A DNA stretch of 64,000 nt from Plasmopara viticola (GCA_001695595.3 MBPM02000068.1:186001-250000); one strand, 5' to 3'. Shown: positions 49,451-60,930, counted from the stretch's first letter. Numbers and translations: made by a program. Notes: generated by a model from the letters alone, not told the origin.

Positions 49451-52400
49451 CACGAGAAAGCAACGCAAACAATAAGTCATTGGCATCTCGGGTGATAAAA
49501 CGAGTACAGAATGATGGCGATTTGATGACTTAGATACTTAAAAGGACACTAGGTAGTGCGCGTACAGTACGTTCAATGATTCCATAAGGTATGGTCTTCA
49601 CACAGGCGTCTCGCCCATGGTGTCCAATGAGAAATCATACTGCAACTGCTATGCCACTCGATCCGCTAAATGGGTGGCGTGTTGCTGACATAGTCGCTTT
49701 TATATGTGGTCAGCCGCGAGAAGGTATCAATTTTCGTTTCCCTTGGTTCCTCGAACGAATGCGCAAGACAGCGTACCATTGAGAGATTTTTTGCCGAACG
49801 AAGGTGACAACCTTGGCGTAAGGCATCGAACTTCACAAGAGTAACGATACCCGAGATTATTTTCGCTCTCGCCTTGATATAGCAAGACAATGTCAAAAGA
49901 TGATGTTTTTATCAGCGACCATCAACCGGCATGACTTTTACTTACGAGTATTATTGCAAGTTGCGATGGCGGCCAGGCAGGTTGTGCCCGGGTGGAATAA
50001 TGGCCTTCGGTTAAATAGTTCAATATTTTGATAACTGTCGTTTTTTGTAATCTGTACAGATTTTGCCAGCCAGTCCGACCCAATCACACAAGGAACAGAA
50101 TATATAATTTGCATCGCGGATGATTATGCGAGTACAGAATGATGATGATTGGATGACTTAAATAATTGAAAGCACACTAGGTGGTACGCGTACAGTACGT
50201 CTGACGATTCAAAAGGTATGGTCTTCACACAGGCGTCCCGTTCATGGTGTCCAATCAGAAATCATGCGGCGAACGCTATGCCACTTGATCCGCTATATGA
50301 GTGGCGTGTTACTGACATATACGCTTGGGTATGTGGACCACCGTGAGAAGGTATCAACCTTTGTTTACTCTAGCGCCTCGGACGAATGCGCCAGACAGCG
50401 TACCATTGCGAAATTTCGTACTCAAAGGCTGATGACATTCTTGACGTAATGCATCGAACTTTAGACGAAAAATCACACCCGAAACTTTTTTCGCTCTCAC
50501 CTGGAGAAAGCCAGGCATGTTTAAAGATGGTGCGTTCAGCAGCGAAGATCTAACGGTACGATTTCACTTACGGGTACTATCATTAAATAAGACGAGTACA
50601 GAATAATTGTGATTCGATAACTAAATAATTTAAAGCAAAGTAGGTAGTGCGCGTATGGTACGTTCCATGTTTCGAAAAGGTATATTTTTCTCACACCATC
50701 TCGTCCTTGAATCCGATGAGAAATTATACGGCGACCGCTATGCTACTCGATCCGCTACATGGGTGGCGTGTTACGTTTAAGTATGTTATACACCCTAAGC
50801 GGATTTCAGCCTTTGTTTTCTCTAGCCCTTCGGACAAATGCGCAAGACAGCGACCATTGCAAATTTCGTACTCAAAGGAAGAGGACAATTTTTGGAGTAA
50901 GCCATCGAACTTTACAAAAAAATATTACACCCGAAACTGTTTTCGCTCTCACCTGGAGAAAGCTAGGCATATTTAAAGATGATGCATTCATCAGCGATCA
51001 TCTACCGGTACGACTGTCACTTACGGGTGTTATCGCGAGTTGCGATGGCGGCCAGAGAGACTGTGCTCGGGCGGGATGATGGCAATCAGTAAGATGGATC
51101 AGACTGTTGAAGGCTGAGGGTATTAAGCAGCTCGAAGCGATTCCGCGAGTCAGTCCAACACGAACAAGCAAGGCAAAGAATAAGTCGTTGACCTCTCTGA
51201 AAATCAGACAAGTACAGAATAATGGTGATAAGATGACTTTAATATTTAAATGCACACTAGGTAGTTCGCGTACAGTACGTTCAATGATTTCAAAAGGTAT
51301 GGTCTTCACACAGGCGTCTCGTCCATGGTGTCCAATGAGAAATCATACTGCAACTGCTATGCCACTTGATTAGCTATCCAGGTGGCGTGTTGCTCACAAA
51401 GTCGCTTTTGTATCTGGTCAACGGTGAGAAGATATCAACCTTTATTTAACCTGGCGCCTCGGACAAATGCGTAATACAGCGTACCAATGAAAGATTCGTA
51501 CTTAAAGTAGATGACATTCTTGGCGTAAGTCATCAAACTTTACAAGAAAATAACACTTGTAACTGTTTTCGCTCTTACCGGGATGAAGCGAGGCGATCTT
51601 AAAAGATGATGCACTTAGTAGTCATCTATCGGCACGACTTTCACTTACGGGTATTATCGCGGGTTGCGATGGCAGCCAGAGAGATTGTGCCCGAGCAGAA
51701 TGATGGAATTTCGTTGGATAGTTTAGACTTTCGAAGGCTGCCGGTCTTTCGGATCTCGTACCGATTTTGTGAGTAAGTCCAACACGAGCACGCAATGCAC
51801 ACAAAAAACCATTGACCGCTCAGATGATTAGACGAGTACAAAATGATCTTGAGTAAATGACTAAAAATTTAAAACCCACTAGTTAGTGCGTGTACAGTAC
51901 GTCCGATGATTAAAAAAAGTATGTTCCTCACACAGGCGTCCCGTCCATGGTGTCCGATCAGAAGTCATGCGGCGACCGCTATGCCACTTGATCAGTCGGG
52001 TGGCGTGTTGCTGACCTAAATGCTTTGGTATGTGGTTCGTCGTGAGAAGGTATCCACCTTCGTTTACCTCGGTGCCTCGGATGAATGCGCCAGACAGCGT
52101 ACCATTGCAAAATTTTGTACTTAAAGGAAGATGACATTCTTGGCGCAAGGCATTGAACTTCACAAGTGGAATCATACTCTAATCTGTTTTCGCTCTCACC
52201 TGGATTTAGCAACGCAATGTTAAAAGATAATGTTTTTCAGTGATCATCTACCGGCTGAAGTTTCGCTTACGGGATTGATGGCGAGTTGTGGTGGCGACCA
52301 GGGAGATTGCGCCTGGGCGGAATGATGGCGGTCGGTTGGATAAATCAGAGTTTTGAAGACTGTCGGTATTCTGTAACTCGTATTGATTTTGCGAGTCAAT

Positions 52401-54710
52401 CCAACACGAACTCGCAAGGCACGCAAAAAGTCATTAACCCCTCTGATGATTAGACGAGTACATAATGATGGTGAGTAGGTGAGTAATAAAATCAATTGTA
52501 CACTTAGATATTGCGTTTGCAGTACGCCCAATGATCAAAAAGGTATGTTCTTCAAACAGGCGTCTCGTCCATGGTGTCCGATCAGAAGTCATACGGCGAC
52601 CGTTATGCCACTCAATTAGCTGGGTGGTGTGTTGCTGACCTAGACGCTTTGATATGTGGTTAATCGTGAGAAAATATCAACCTTCGTTTACCTTGGCGCC
52701 TCGGACGAATGCACCAGACAGTGTACCGTTGCGAAATTATGTACGAAAGGAGGATGACATCCTTGGCGTAAGGCATCAAACTTCACAAGAGAAATAATAT
52801 TCAAATTTGATTTCGCTTTCACCTAGATAATGCAAGGCAATGCTAAAAGATAATGTTTTTATCATTGATTAGCTACCCAAACGACTGGGTATTATCGCGA
52901 GTTGCGATGGCGGTCAGGGAAAATGTGCCCGGACGGAATGATGGCGTTCAGTTGGATGGCTCAGCATTTGAAGACTGCCAGTATTCTATAACTCGTACCC
53001 ATTGTGCGAGTCAGTCCAAAACGAACACGCAATGCACACAAACGTCATTGACCTCTCGGATTAAAAGACGAGTACAGAATAATGGTGAGCAGATGACTAA
53101 TTAAAAATCAAAAGCCCACTGGGTATTGCGTGTGCAGTACGTCCGATGATTCAAAAAGGTACATTCTTCAAACAGGCGTCTCGTCCATGGTGTCCAATGA
53201 CTTATCATACGGCGACCACTTTGCCACTCGATCCGCTACATGTGTGGCGTTTTGCTAGAAAAAATATAGTCAATTTGGCATGTGGTCCACCCGGAGTCAA
53301 TAACAGCCTTCGTTTTCCCTGACGCCTCGAACGAAAGCGCTGGACAGCGTACCATTGCGAAATTTTGTACAAAAGGAAGATGACATCCTTGGCGTAAGGC
53401 ATCGAACTTTACATACCCAAATTGTTTTCCCTCTCAACTGGAAATAGCAAGTCAATGTTGAAAGATGATGCATCTAGCAGTGATCATCTACCAGCACGAC
53501 TTTCACTTACAAGTTTTATAGCGAGTTGCGATGGTGGCCAGAAAGATTGTGCCTGGGCGAGATGATGGCGGTCAGTTCGATAATTCAGACTTTTGAAGGT
53601 CTTCTGTAACTCGTACCGATTTTGCAAGTGAGTCCAACACGAACACGCAAGGCATGCAAAAAGTCATTGACCTTTCTGATAAGAAAAGTACACAATGATG
53701 GTGAGTAGATTAAAAAAATTAAAAGTCCATTAGGTAGCTCGAAAAGAGTACGTCCGACGATTTTAAAATGTATGTTTTTCACACAGGCGTCTCGTCCATG
53801 GTGTCCAATGACAAACCATACGGCGACCGCTATGACACTTGATCCGCTCCATGTGTGACGTCTTGCTAAAATAGTCGACTTTGCATGCGGTCTACCCAGA
53901 GAAGATATCAACCTTCGTTTTCCCTGACGCCTCGGACGAATGCGCTAGACAGCGTACCATTGCGAAATTTTGTACAAAAGGAAGATGACATTCTTGGTGT
54001 AAGGCATTGATTTTTACAAGAGAAATCATACCCAAATTGTTTTTGCTCTCAACTGGAAATAGCAAGTCGATGTTTAAATATGATGCATCTAGCAATGATC
54101 ATCTACCAGCGCCTTTCACTTACGGGAATTATCGCGAGTTGCGATGGTCACCAGGGATTTTGTGCCTGGGCGGGATGATGGCGATCGGTTAAATAACTCA
54201 GACATTTGAAGACTGCCCGTCTTCTGTAACTCGTACCGAATTTGCGAGTCAGTCCAACACGAGCACGAAGGCACGCAATAAATTATTGACCTCTCCAATG
54301 ATTAGACGAGTACAGAATGATGGTAATTAGATGTCTTACATACTCAAAACACACTAGGTAGTGCGTTTACAGTACATCCGGTGACTCAAAGGTATATTCT
54401 TCAAGCCGTCGTCTCGCCCATGGTGTTCGATGCCAAATCATACGACGATCGCGATGCCACATGATCTACTACATGGGTGGCGTGTTGCTGACTTAGACGC
54501 TTTAGTATGTGGTCCACTGTTAAAAGATACTATCCCTGGCGCCTCGGAAGAATGCACATGACAGCGTACCATTGCGAAATTACTTACTTAAAGGAAAATG
54601 GCATTCTTGGCGTAAGACATCGAGCTTTACAAGAAAAATCACACCCAAAACTGTTTTCGCTCTTACCTGGATACAGCAAGGCAATGCTAAAAGATGATGC
54701 TTTTAGCAGA

Positions 54711-55468
54711 CTATATTGAGGTAAGGTCGAAAACAGTTTCAGTAATAAATTTTGTTGCCAAATTAGATGTCTCACGCCAATTATGTCATCTTCCCTTAAA
54801 TGCTTCTCGCGAAGGTTCTCTGTCTGACGCATTCGTCCAGAGCGCCAGGGTAAGCGAAGATTTATATATTCTCACGGTCGACCACAAGCCAAACCGACTT
54901 GTCAGCGTCACGTCACGCATGCAGCAGGTTTCGATAGCATAAATATCGCCGTATGATTTGCGATCAGCAGCTTGGATGAGACGCTTGTGAAGAGGACGTG
55001 AAAGGTTGAACTATCGAACGTGCTTTTTGAGCACTATTGTGTGTGCTTTAATAACTCGGTATATTCAATTACCATCATTCTGTACTCGTCCGATCAACTT
55101 ACTCCACTAATCATCAAAGATGCTAATAACCTATTGTGTGCCTTGCGAAATCGGTACGTGATTTCGTATATCAATAGTCTTCGAAGTCCCAATCATACAA
55201 TCGAACGCTATCATTCCGTTTAAACACAATCTTCCTGGCCACCATCGCAAGTCGTAATTGTACTCGTAAGTGTGAGCCGTTCCGGTATTTTAGCGCTGTT
55301 CAAAGCGTCTTGTTTATAAATTGATTTGCTATACCTATAACCAGGTAAGGCCGAAAAACAGTTGCAAGCATGGTTTTTCTTTCTAAGTTCGATGCCTCAC
55401 GTCAAGTTTGTTTTTCCCGTTATGTACGAAATGTCGCAATGGATCTCTGTCTGTCGCATTCGTCCAAT
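54711..55468 (-). repeat. Inverted satellite at the array edge
   Basis: At about 54,710 forward satellite (ending GATGATGCTTTTAGCAGA) meets satellite in the opposite orientation (CTATATTGAGGTAAGGTCG, the reverse of the TTACCTGGATATAG landmark). The inverted tract covers about 1.2 monomers and ends near 55,468, after the reversed GACGAATGCGACAGACAG landmark. The junction is head-to-head, so flanking sequence could fold into a long imperfect hairpin. No gene is seen. Confidence 0.88.
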
Positions 55469-56154
55469 GTAATAGGTGTGCTTCTCCTGCTGCCTTCGAT
55501 TTTGAATCATTATCAATTATAGTACTCGAGCCGAAATTATTTCAATCACTTTATACATAGACCAGTTTCAGCACAGGTAAGGAAAGGATATAAATCGAGC
55601 GAGACCCCTGTTATTTCTTAGTTTGATAAGTCTGCGCTTTGAAGCAAATTTCCGCAATTTTGTTGACAAAATGATCAACCGGCATCGGCAACAATACTTC
55701 TGCCACGATCTCAATGCGGTCGTTTGCCATTCAAATCCAGCATGTGATCGTAAGTAAATGCACCAGGCTCTGAAAACGAGCCCCATGACGAGATGAACGC
55801 GTTTAAGTCCTCATGACGAGTTTAAGTGCAAGTGCCATTGTGTTCATTCCATTGTAGTGTCTCTAGCCGACTTTTGGCAATCGTTCATGCAGAAGTATTT
55901 TTGCAATGTGGCAAGCGGAACAAGGTGAAATTATAAGCAAAATTGAAAATTAAGGGCAGCAGCCGGAGCTGGATTAAATGAACATACTCCACAAGAATTA
56001 CCGTGGAATGCTAGTGCTCATGTATGCTGAGATGATAAGATTAACTGTCTTTTGTTGGAAAACGGTGCGCTACGTTGTGCTAGGTGGTTTTGCCCACATC
56101 TCAGACGTTGCCTTTCGTAACTCAAAACGATTTTAACGACACTGTTAGAATAAA
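55469..56154. other. Unique intergenic sequence at island left edge
   Basis: This is the first non-satellite DNA after the array. Open frames here are short (longest 72 codons, 55,568-55,786 minus) and resemble no protein I know. I see no promoter, repeat or RNA gene that I can support. Confidence 0.5.
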
Positions 56155-56649
56155 ATGGGTCTGTCATGCTGCAAGGAAATGTGGTGCCAATCTTGGTCGA
56201 GCAAACAAATAACTATTACTGTCCATGTTCGACCACGTGCTAGTGCAACTGAGTCGGAGACTGTTACGCAAATAATCACAGTGACTGAAGTAGACGAGCA
56301 AAGCTTGCGGAAAAATGTGTATTTAATGGACCGCTTGGACTTTGATCCGGCTGCTGATTACGACTTCATTTGGATGCAGCGGGTTTTGGTGCATCTCACC
56401 GATCTTGACCTCATGCGTTTACTCTAGTGCTGTAAAAAGGTTCTTACAACAAACGGCTTTAGAATGATCAAGGAAGCTATTTTTCAGTCTGCTTAACCTT
56501 ACGACCTTGATCGGCAAAACGAGAGCATCACACGCTTTGACTCTACTTTAAAGGCGTTTTTCAAAAGGCTGACCTCGTCGTGCGCACAAATCGAAGACAT
56601 TCCATGTTCCGCACGAAATTCACACTGTAAAGCGGTTTGTACTGGTTAA
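56155..56649 (+). pseudogene. 5'-truncated, stop-interrupted NTM1-type protein N-terminal methyltransferase
   Basis: Reading one frame from 56,155 to the TAA at 56,647-56,649 gives the C-terminal half of an alpha-N-terminal protein methyltransferase (NTMT1/TAE1 family), which methylates the N-terminal amine of Xaa-Pro-Lys proteins using S-adenosylmethionine. Diagnostic strings are YDFIWMQRVLVHLTD (family: YDVIWIQWVxGHLTD), KKVLTTNGFRMIKE (family: LRPNGxIVIKE) and ESITRFDSTLKAFFKR (family: SSVTRSDxxFKxLFKR). Two in-frame stops break it: TAG at 56,425-56,427 and TAA at 56,494-56,496. The glycine-rich SAM-binding motif of the N-terminal half is absent, and the first 45 or so residues after 56,155 do not match the family. 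It cannot encode an active enzyme. It could be a decayed gene or truncated gene copy; no clear poly-A tail follows. Confidence 0.78.
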
Positions 56650-56932
56650 GAGCAAAATAAAAGAGTAATTAACAAGGGAGAGAAGAAATAGTTTACAATT
56701 TTTTCATATCAAATGAAAAAAGTACATCTTCAAAACAAAAAATGATGAAGTAGCAAAAAATATACCTAGCAATAAATGTTCTTGTAGAAATGGCAAAAAA
56801 TTACATGTAAAAATGAAAATAGAGAATTTATACCTTTAAATAGTAGTTTTACTGCATACACTCTTTGGGGAGCTTTGAAGAGATGGTTAAGATGCAATGC
56901 AAACAGAGAGACGGCGCGGGTTCGTATTCACT
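56650..56932. other. AT-rich intergenic sequence
   Basis: This strongly AT-rich stretch has several A-runs and no open frame of note. It lies between the methyltransferase remnant and the candidate solo LTR. I see nothing further in it. Confidence 0.5.
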
Positions 56933-57253
56933 TGTTACGAATATGGGAGTCACTACATAGACCGGACAAATAGTGTGTATACTGTTCAAAGTCGTGGCGT
57001 GAGTCGGTGCTACTAAGTGCACTCTAACAATAAGGCCATTGAGTCCATTTTAACACGGTTCATCCGGGAGTCTCGCGGTACCCCCGTCTTCGGATGGTAG
57101 GGGTGAAAGACTGTGGAAGTTCGGCGAATAGGGCAAAGTGAGGTTGAGTAAGTGGTGTTATCACCGAGGTAGGTACGATACTGTGGAGTAAATGAAACAA
57201 TACGTGGCATAGAACATTATGTGGTTGGCACAAACACTATCATTACTACAACA
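56933..57253 (+). repeat. Candidate solo LTR (about 321 bp)
   Basis: The segment begins TGTTACGAATATGGGAG and ends TTACTACAACA, giving LTR-like TG...CA termini with an inverted TGTT/AACA. Its composition differs from the AT-rich DNA on its left. No second copy and no Gag or Pol sequence lies nearby, and I do not see a clean 4-6-bp target duplication (left TCACT, right GTCGA). It could be an old solo LTR that lost its duplication by mutation, or chance. Direction is arbitrary. Confidence 0.35.
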
Positions 57254-57377
57254 GTCGAAAATGAACGACGACGAGAGGTGACATGGAGGGAAAGACGGGG
57301 GTGGCAAGCGAAGAGCCTGACGTAAGTTAATCAAATGAAGATGATTTACTTCACCTAAGTTAACGGGAGTCGAGAGA

Positions 57378-57542
57378 ATGTTAAAAGTGCGGTTGGTAAG
57401 AACAATTGCCGTGTTTGCCGTGCATACGTGGTTACTTAAAGCGACTCCCGTCGATACAAATCCGTTTTCATCATCACATACAGGTGATGATACATCGGTC
57501 GATCTTCACTCGCGGGATGCTCGACGTACGCTTACGGCATAG
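57378..57542 (+). pseudogene. Short secreted-protein-like ORF with a degenerate RxLR-like motif
   Basis: An ATG at 57,378 opens 54 codons. Residues 1-22 look like a signal peptide: basic start MLKVRLVR, hydrophobic core TIAVFAVHTWLL. A short polar, Ser/Thr/Asp-rich stretch follows, and RTLT at residues 50-53 sits where oomycete RxLR effectors carry their motif, with the last Arg replaced. The frame stops two codons later (TAG, 57,540-57,542) and reads on for about 24 further codons beyond it. It lies just upstream of the MULE remnant. It could be a broken effector gene, a captured fragment, or a chance ORF; the signal peptide is the stronger part of the evidence. No host-directed function is claimed. 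Confidence 0.3.
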
Positions 57543-57563
57543 CAGCTGGCGCAAAGTGATGTC

Positions 57564-59001
57564 GTGCTTAAATTGGTGCATACACATTGCCGAGAGCTGT
57601 CGCCAGTAATTATTCGTGATCATTCAGAAGGCATGGAAATAATTGTGACGTACAACAACTGTATGAACACTTGCAAAAGGCTTATGAAAGAGATTTATGG
57701 TGACGGTTTGAATCAATCTCACTTACTTTTGTCGTACTGCAAAGGACTCGAAAGACGCGGGCATGCGGTATCTATTGAATTTAAAGAAAAAAGGTTCCTG
57801 CGGCAGCAGATAGTTATATGCAAGGATTCATGCGTTTGCTCCATGTGCATTACGCGGCATGGTACTAAATGGAACTTTCCATAAGAACAAAGTTGGAGGT
57901 GTGCTGATGGTGGCGTGTTTCAAAAATGGGAACAATTAGTTTTTTGCAGTCGCATTCGTCAGCAGTGAGACTAAAGCAAATTGGGCGTGATACATCAAGT
58001 TCCTGTTCTGTCATTTACCTGTACTTCCAGCCTTCGTAATATCTGATCGTGACAAGGGATTAGTGCCAGCGATGAAAGAAAAATGACAAAGAGATACCAC
58101 ATCCTTTTGCTTACGTCACTATATAGAAAATTTCAATCTAGAGTTTAAAAAGAAGACGTTGAAGAGACATACAGGGGGCTTAGCATGTGCACTGACCAGG
58201 CACTCGTACGAAGCCATAGAAGAAGACCTGATGAAGCTAAATCGCGAGGCAGTAAAATGGCTGACGGACGTTGGCTATGGGAAGTGATCCATTACCCATA
58301 GTCCATGCTTACGATATGGAATGCTTGCTTTGTCGAATCCATGAACAACGCGCTGAAAACGATCCATAAAATGCCGATCTTGGATTGTATGATGGTAATT
58401 GAACACTATGTCGGTACGAAGCGGCTCAATTTTGCTAGACAGACCAAACAATGGGTCTTGGTTACGTATTATGCTGTCAGTTGCATCACTTCAATGTTAA
58501 ACATGTACGAGGAAACAGTTCGAGTATGTCTAAGTTTAATTACATCATTTGTTGTGTCGGTTTGAATTGAAACAAACAAGCCGATGGAGTATGCTGTTGA
58601 GATAAACAGTACCAGTGGTACCTGCAGTTATGTGAAGGATATGAGTGCTCGATGTCGACAACTCATAGCAGCACTTAATTTTTTAAACCAGATGTCACGT
58701 GGAGAATTGTTATCTGGGGATGTGTGGTCAACCAAAATTCATCTACTTGCCTATGATGGAGCACCCGAAGTGAAGCCATTTGTGACAAAAAGTGAACTGG
58801 TAGAGAGTGAACATCTTCCACCAAATCCATCCAAAAAAAGCTCGACCCAAAAAGAAGCGAATTGAATCACAGCATGCTACATTAAAAGTTGATGTGCCGA
58901 AAAGTGTTTATCGATGCGGCAGCTGTGGTCAAGTGGGACATAACAAGCGTCGATTTACCAGTATTGCGCAGCATGAAAGTATATATTTTTTAGTGAGTTA
59001 G
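57564..59001 (+). pseudogene. Decayed MULE (Mutator-like) transposase
   Basis: Fragments in several frames together follow the order of a MULE transposase, the enzyme that cuts and inserts Mutator-type DNA transposons. N-terminal part with YGDGLNQSHLLLSYCKGLE and VSIEFKEKRFLR (57,564-57,830); catalytic core LNGTFHKNKVGGVLMVACFKNGNN (from about 57,865), where the first catalytic Asp (family DGTF) is Asn (57,868-57,870); second Asp intact in VISDRDKG (58,045-58,047); CLRHYIENF; then, after a frameshift near 58,320, VESMNNALKTIHKMPILD; a SWIM-like zinc region TCSYVKDMSARCRQLIAALNF that has lost ligands; and, after a slip in an A-run near 58,835, a CCHC-like knuckle CGSCGQVGHNKRRF missing its last Cys. 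In-frame stops lie at 57,937, 57,988, 58,084, 58,285 and 58,563. It is inactive. No long terminal inverted repeats were found around it. Confidence 0.85.
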
Positions 59002-59104
59002 GTACATTTTTTGTTATCCTACTTTTCTATAGTTTTTTCTACATCGTAGGTAGGTTTTATCGTTTTGGTGGAAAAATTGTGATTCAAGGTAGGTTTTTTT
59101 CAAT

Positions 59105-59900
59105 TATAATTAAATGCACGATCCATTTATCCTCCATCATACCGGTCTCGCCACGTCTACAACGCGTGTCAGTAAAAGCTACAACAAACAAATCCATCTA
59201 GTGACGATATGGTGCGTCTGCTAGTTGATTGATGTCTGAGTTTGGCTATCGTGCCTTTATTTACTTTCCTCCGCATGAGACGACATTGAATGCTTATAAG
59301 ACTGCATTGCATAGATTCGCCAGAAGAAGAAAGGTTGTGTAACAGCTGCTAATCTCTGTTATACAGCAACGTCGGGTCTTTTTCACGGAGAAAGAGCAAA
59401 GTTGTGGCGCATCAAAAGCCACGAAATCATTAAAAAAAAAGGTGAATACGGGCCAATTAACGCCAGTGTGGGCAACGCCCTCACGGATTCTCCTTCAAGG
59501 GGCATCTTTTTGAGCTGCACCACGTCTACAACGCGTGTCAGTGAAAGCTACAACAAACAAATCCATCTAGTGACGATATGGCGCTTCTGCTAGTTCCTGA
59601 TGCTTAGGCTTGATGGTAAATGTCTGAGTTTGGCTATCGTGCCATTATTTAGTTTCCTCTGCATGAGATACAGCAACGTCGGGCTTTTTTCACGGAGAAA
59701 GAGCAAAGTTGGGGCGCAGCAAAAGCCACGAGATCATTGAAAAAGGTGAAATCGGGCCAATTACCGCCAGTGTGGGCAACGCCCTCACGCGCCCCCCTTC
59801 GAGGGGCATTTTGTGAGCCGTAATTATATAACTAAATGCACGATCCATTCATCCTCCATCAACTCGGTCTCGCCACGTCTACAACGCGTGTCGGCCGCGG
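59105..59900 (+). repeat. ~360-bp tandem duplication of unknown origin
   Basis: The 19-bp string CACGTCTACAACGCGTGTC occurs at 59,152, 59,521 and 59,874 (spacings 369 and 353). Between them, long stretches match: AAGCTACAACAAACAAATCC, CTGAGTTTGGCTATCGTGCC, CAGCAACGTCGGG, TTCACGGAGAAAGAGCAAAG and CAGTGTGGGCAACGCCCTCA each occur twice. The string TAAATGCACGATCCATT occurs near 59,111 and again near 59,831 but not in the middle, so the outer edges define a unit of about 720 bp with an internal duplicate. Short frames of 50-60 codons are broken differently in each copy and match nothing I know. It may be part of a transposon or a duplicated gene fragment. Confidence 0.85.
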
Positions 59901-60930
59901 GTAGCGATAGAGACGACATGACGTTCAGATCACTTAATTTCCAGGTATGAAATCATCACTCGTTGCATGGAGGTGAAATAGAACAAGAAGTGCCTGAGAT
60001 TTAACATAAAGAGACTGCAATTGCGTCGGTCAGTCCTCACGTAATGCATCGGGAAGATTACGCTACATGCAATTTGAGCAATTATTGGCAAAGGAAGTTG
60101 TTGATTTACCAGCTTTGCAAACTTAGCTGGGGTGTAATTGCTACAAATTATCGACCTACAGTCTGGCGGCTGCTATTGGTATGTAAGTTACTCGCTGAAA
60201 TACAAGCATACTTTTTGTGTCTTGCTTATTTAAGTTATGATTTTTGCGGTGTAGAGACATATGCCGTCGAAAAAGGATCGACGGAAACCTATGTTGGAGC
60301 GAAAGCGTCAAGAGTACGTAGAACCACTTCAACGATATTATTACATTGAACATTGGTAATGCAAAATGACTTGCAAATCAGCACGTATGGAAGCTGATAA
60401 TTTGATAACGTTCGCGACAGAAGATCATTGTTCTAAGAAGCAGGTTTAAAATATTAAGATTGGCATGAACGAGCAATTAAACTGAGTATTAGGAGACCAA
60501 GTGGAGTGCCTTCAATCATCGGCAGTACCCAGAGCATCAAGGTTGATCTCTGCATTGGCTGTGCGAGCCGTATCGGCATGTAGTTGAAATCAACAGCTTC
60601 ATTGCATCGTCTTCTGTTTTGTCCCGTCTGTACACAATTTCCGCATCGTCTATAAAAAAAAAAAAACCATTCTTTTCAGTATTATTAAGGTTATTAATGT
60701 TGCTAATTTGCTGAGCCGCTTATTATTGCGATCATAGACATTTAACTCCATTGTCAAAATGCAACGGAAGCTGTAATTTGATCCTGGTCAGGGACGAAGG
60801 CTGTACAGACTTCGAAGAGAAGTCGACCCTTGGGATGTTGTGCCCTTTGTGGCAAAATGTATAATTTATGTCTAACAGTGCGAACTTTTTGCGCTCTTGT
60901 TGTCCTCAGCCTTGAGGTACTTAAGAAAAA
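59901..60930. other. Intergenic sequence with a small basic ORF and an A-run
   Basis: There is no gene here I can support. A 101-codon frame (60,044-60,349) resembles nothing and overlaps a 32-codon frame with a strongly basic start (60,261-60,359, beginning MPSKKDRRKPMLERKRQEYV) that could be the first part of a lost gene. An uninterrupted A-run lies at about 60,653-60,666. This stretch is downstream of the hydrolase gene and should contain its 3' untranslated region on the minus strand near 60,900. Confidence 0.45.

Larger units (their letters stand above)
36183..54710 (+). repeat. Satellite array block C, diverged ~600-615-bp subfamily
   Basis: About 30 forward monomers of the same satellite family as block A, but of a different subtype (for example GTGCGCGTACAGTACGTTCAA in place of CGTAAAACACGTCCGG, and GGCGCCTCGGACGAATGCG in place of CTCCCTGGACAAATGCG). 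Landmark order is identical to block A, showing common descent. Divergence among neighbours is high at 36.2-37.0 kb and 49.5-54.7 kb and low in the middle, where re-amplified blocks occur. One unit near 50,582 lacks roughly 180 bp between the CTATC and GACGAGTACAG landmarks. The short frames in it differ between monomers and none resembles a known protein, so no genes are called. Confidence 0.93.

Noticed and set aside
1..55468. Ribosomal DNA or 5S array
   Set aside because: The unit length could suggest it, but no conserved rRNA or 5S motifs were seen on either strand.
57013..57210. 65-codon minus-strand frame in the candidate LTR
   Set aside because: It has no recognisable domain and lies wholly inside a likely non-coding repeat.
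60044..60349. 101-codon frame as a membrane-protein gene
   Set aside because: It is Leu/Cys-rich with scattered hydrophobic stretches, but there is no conserved pattern, and a different frame in the same DNA looks more protein-like at its 3' end.
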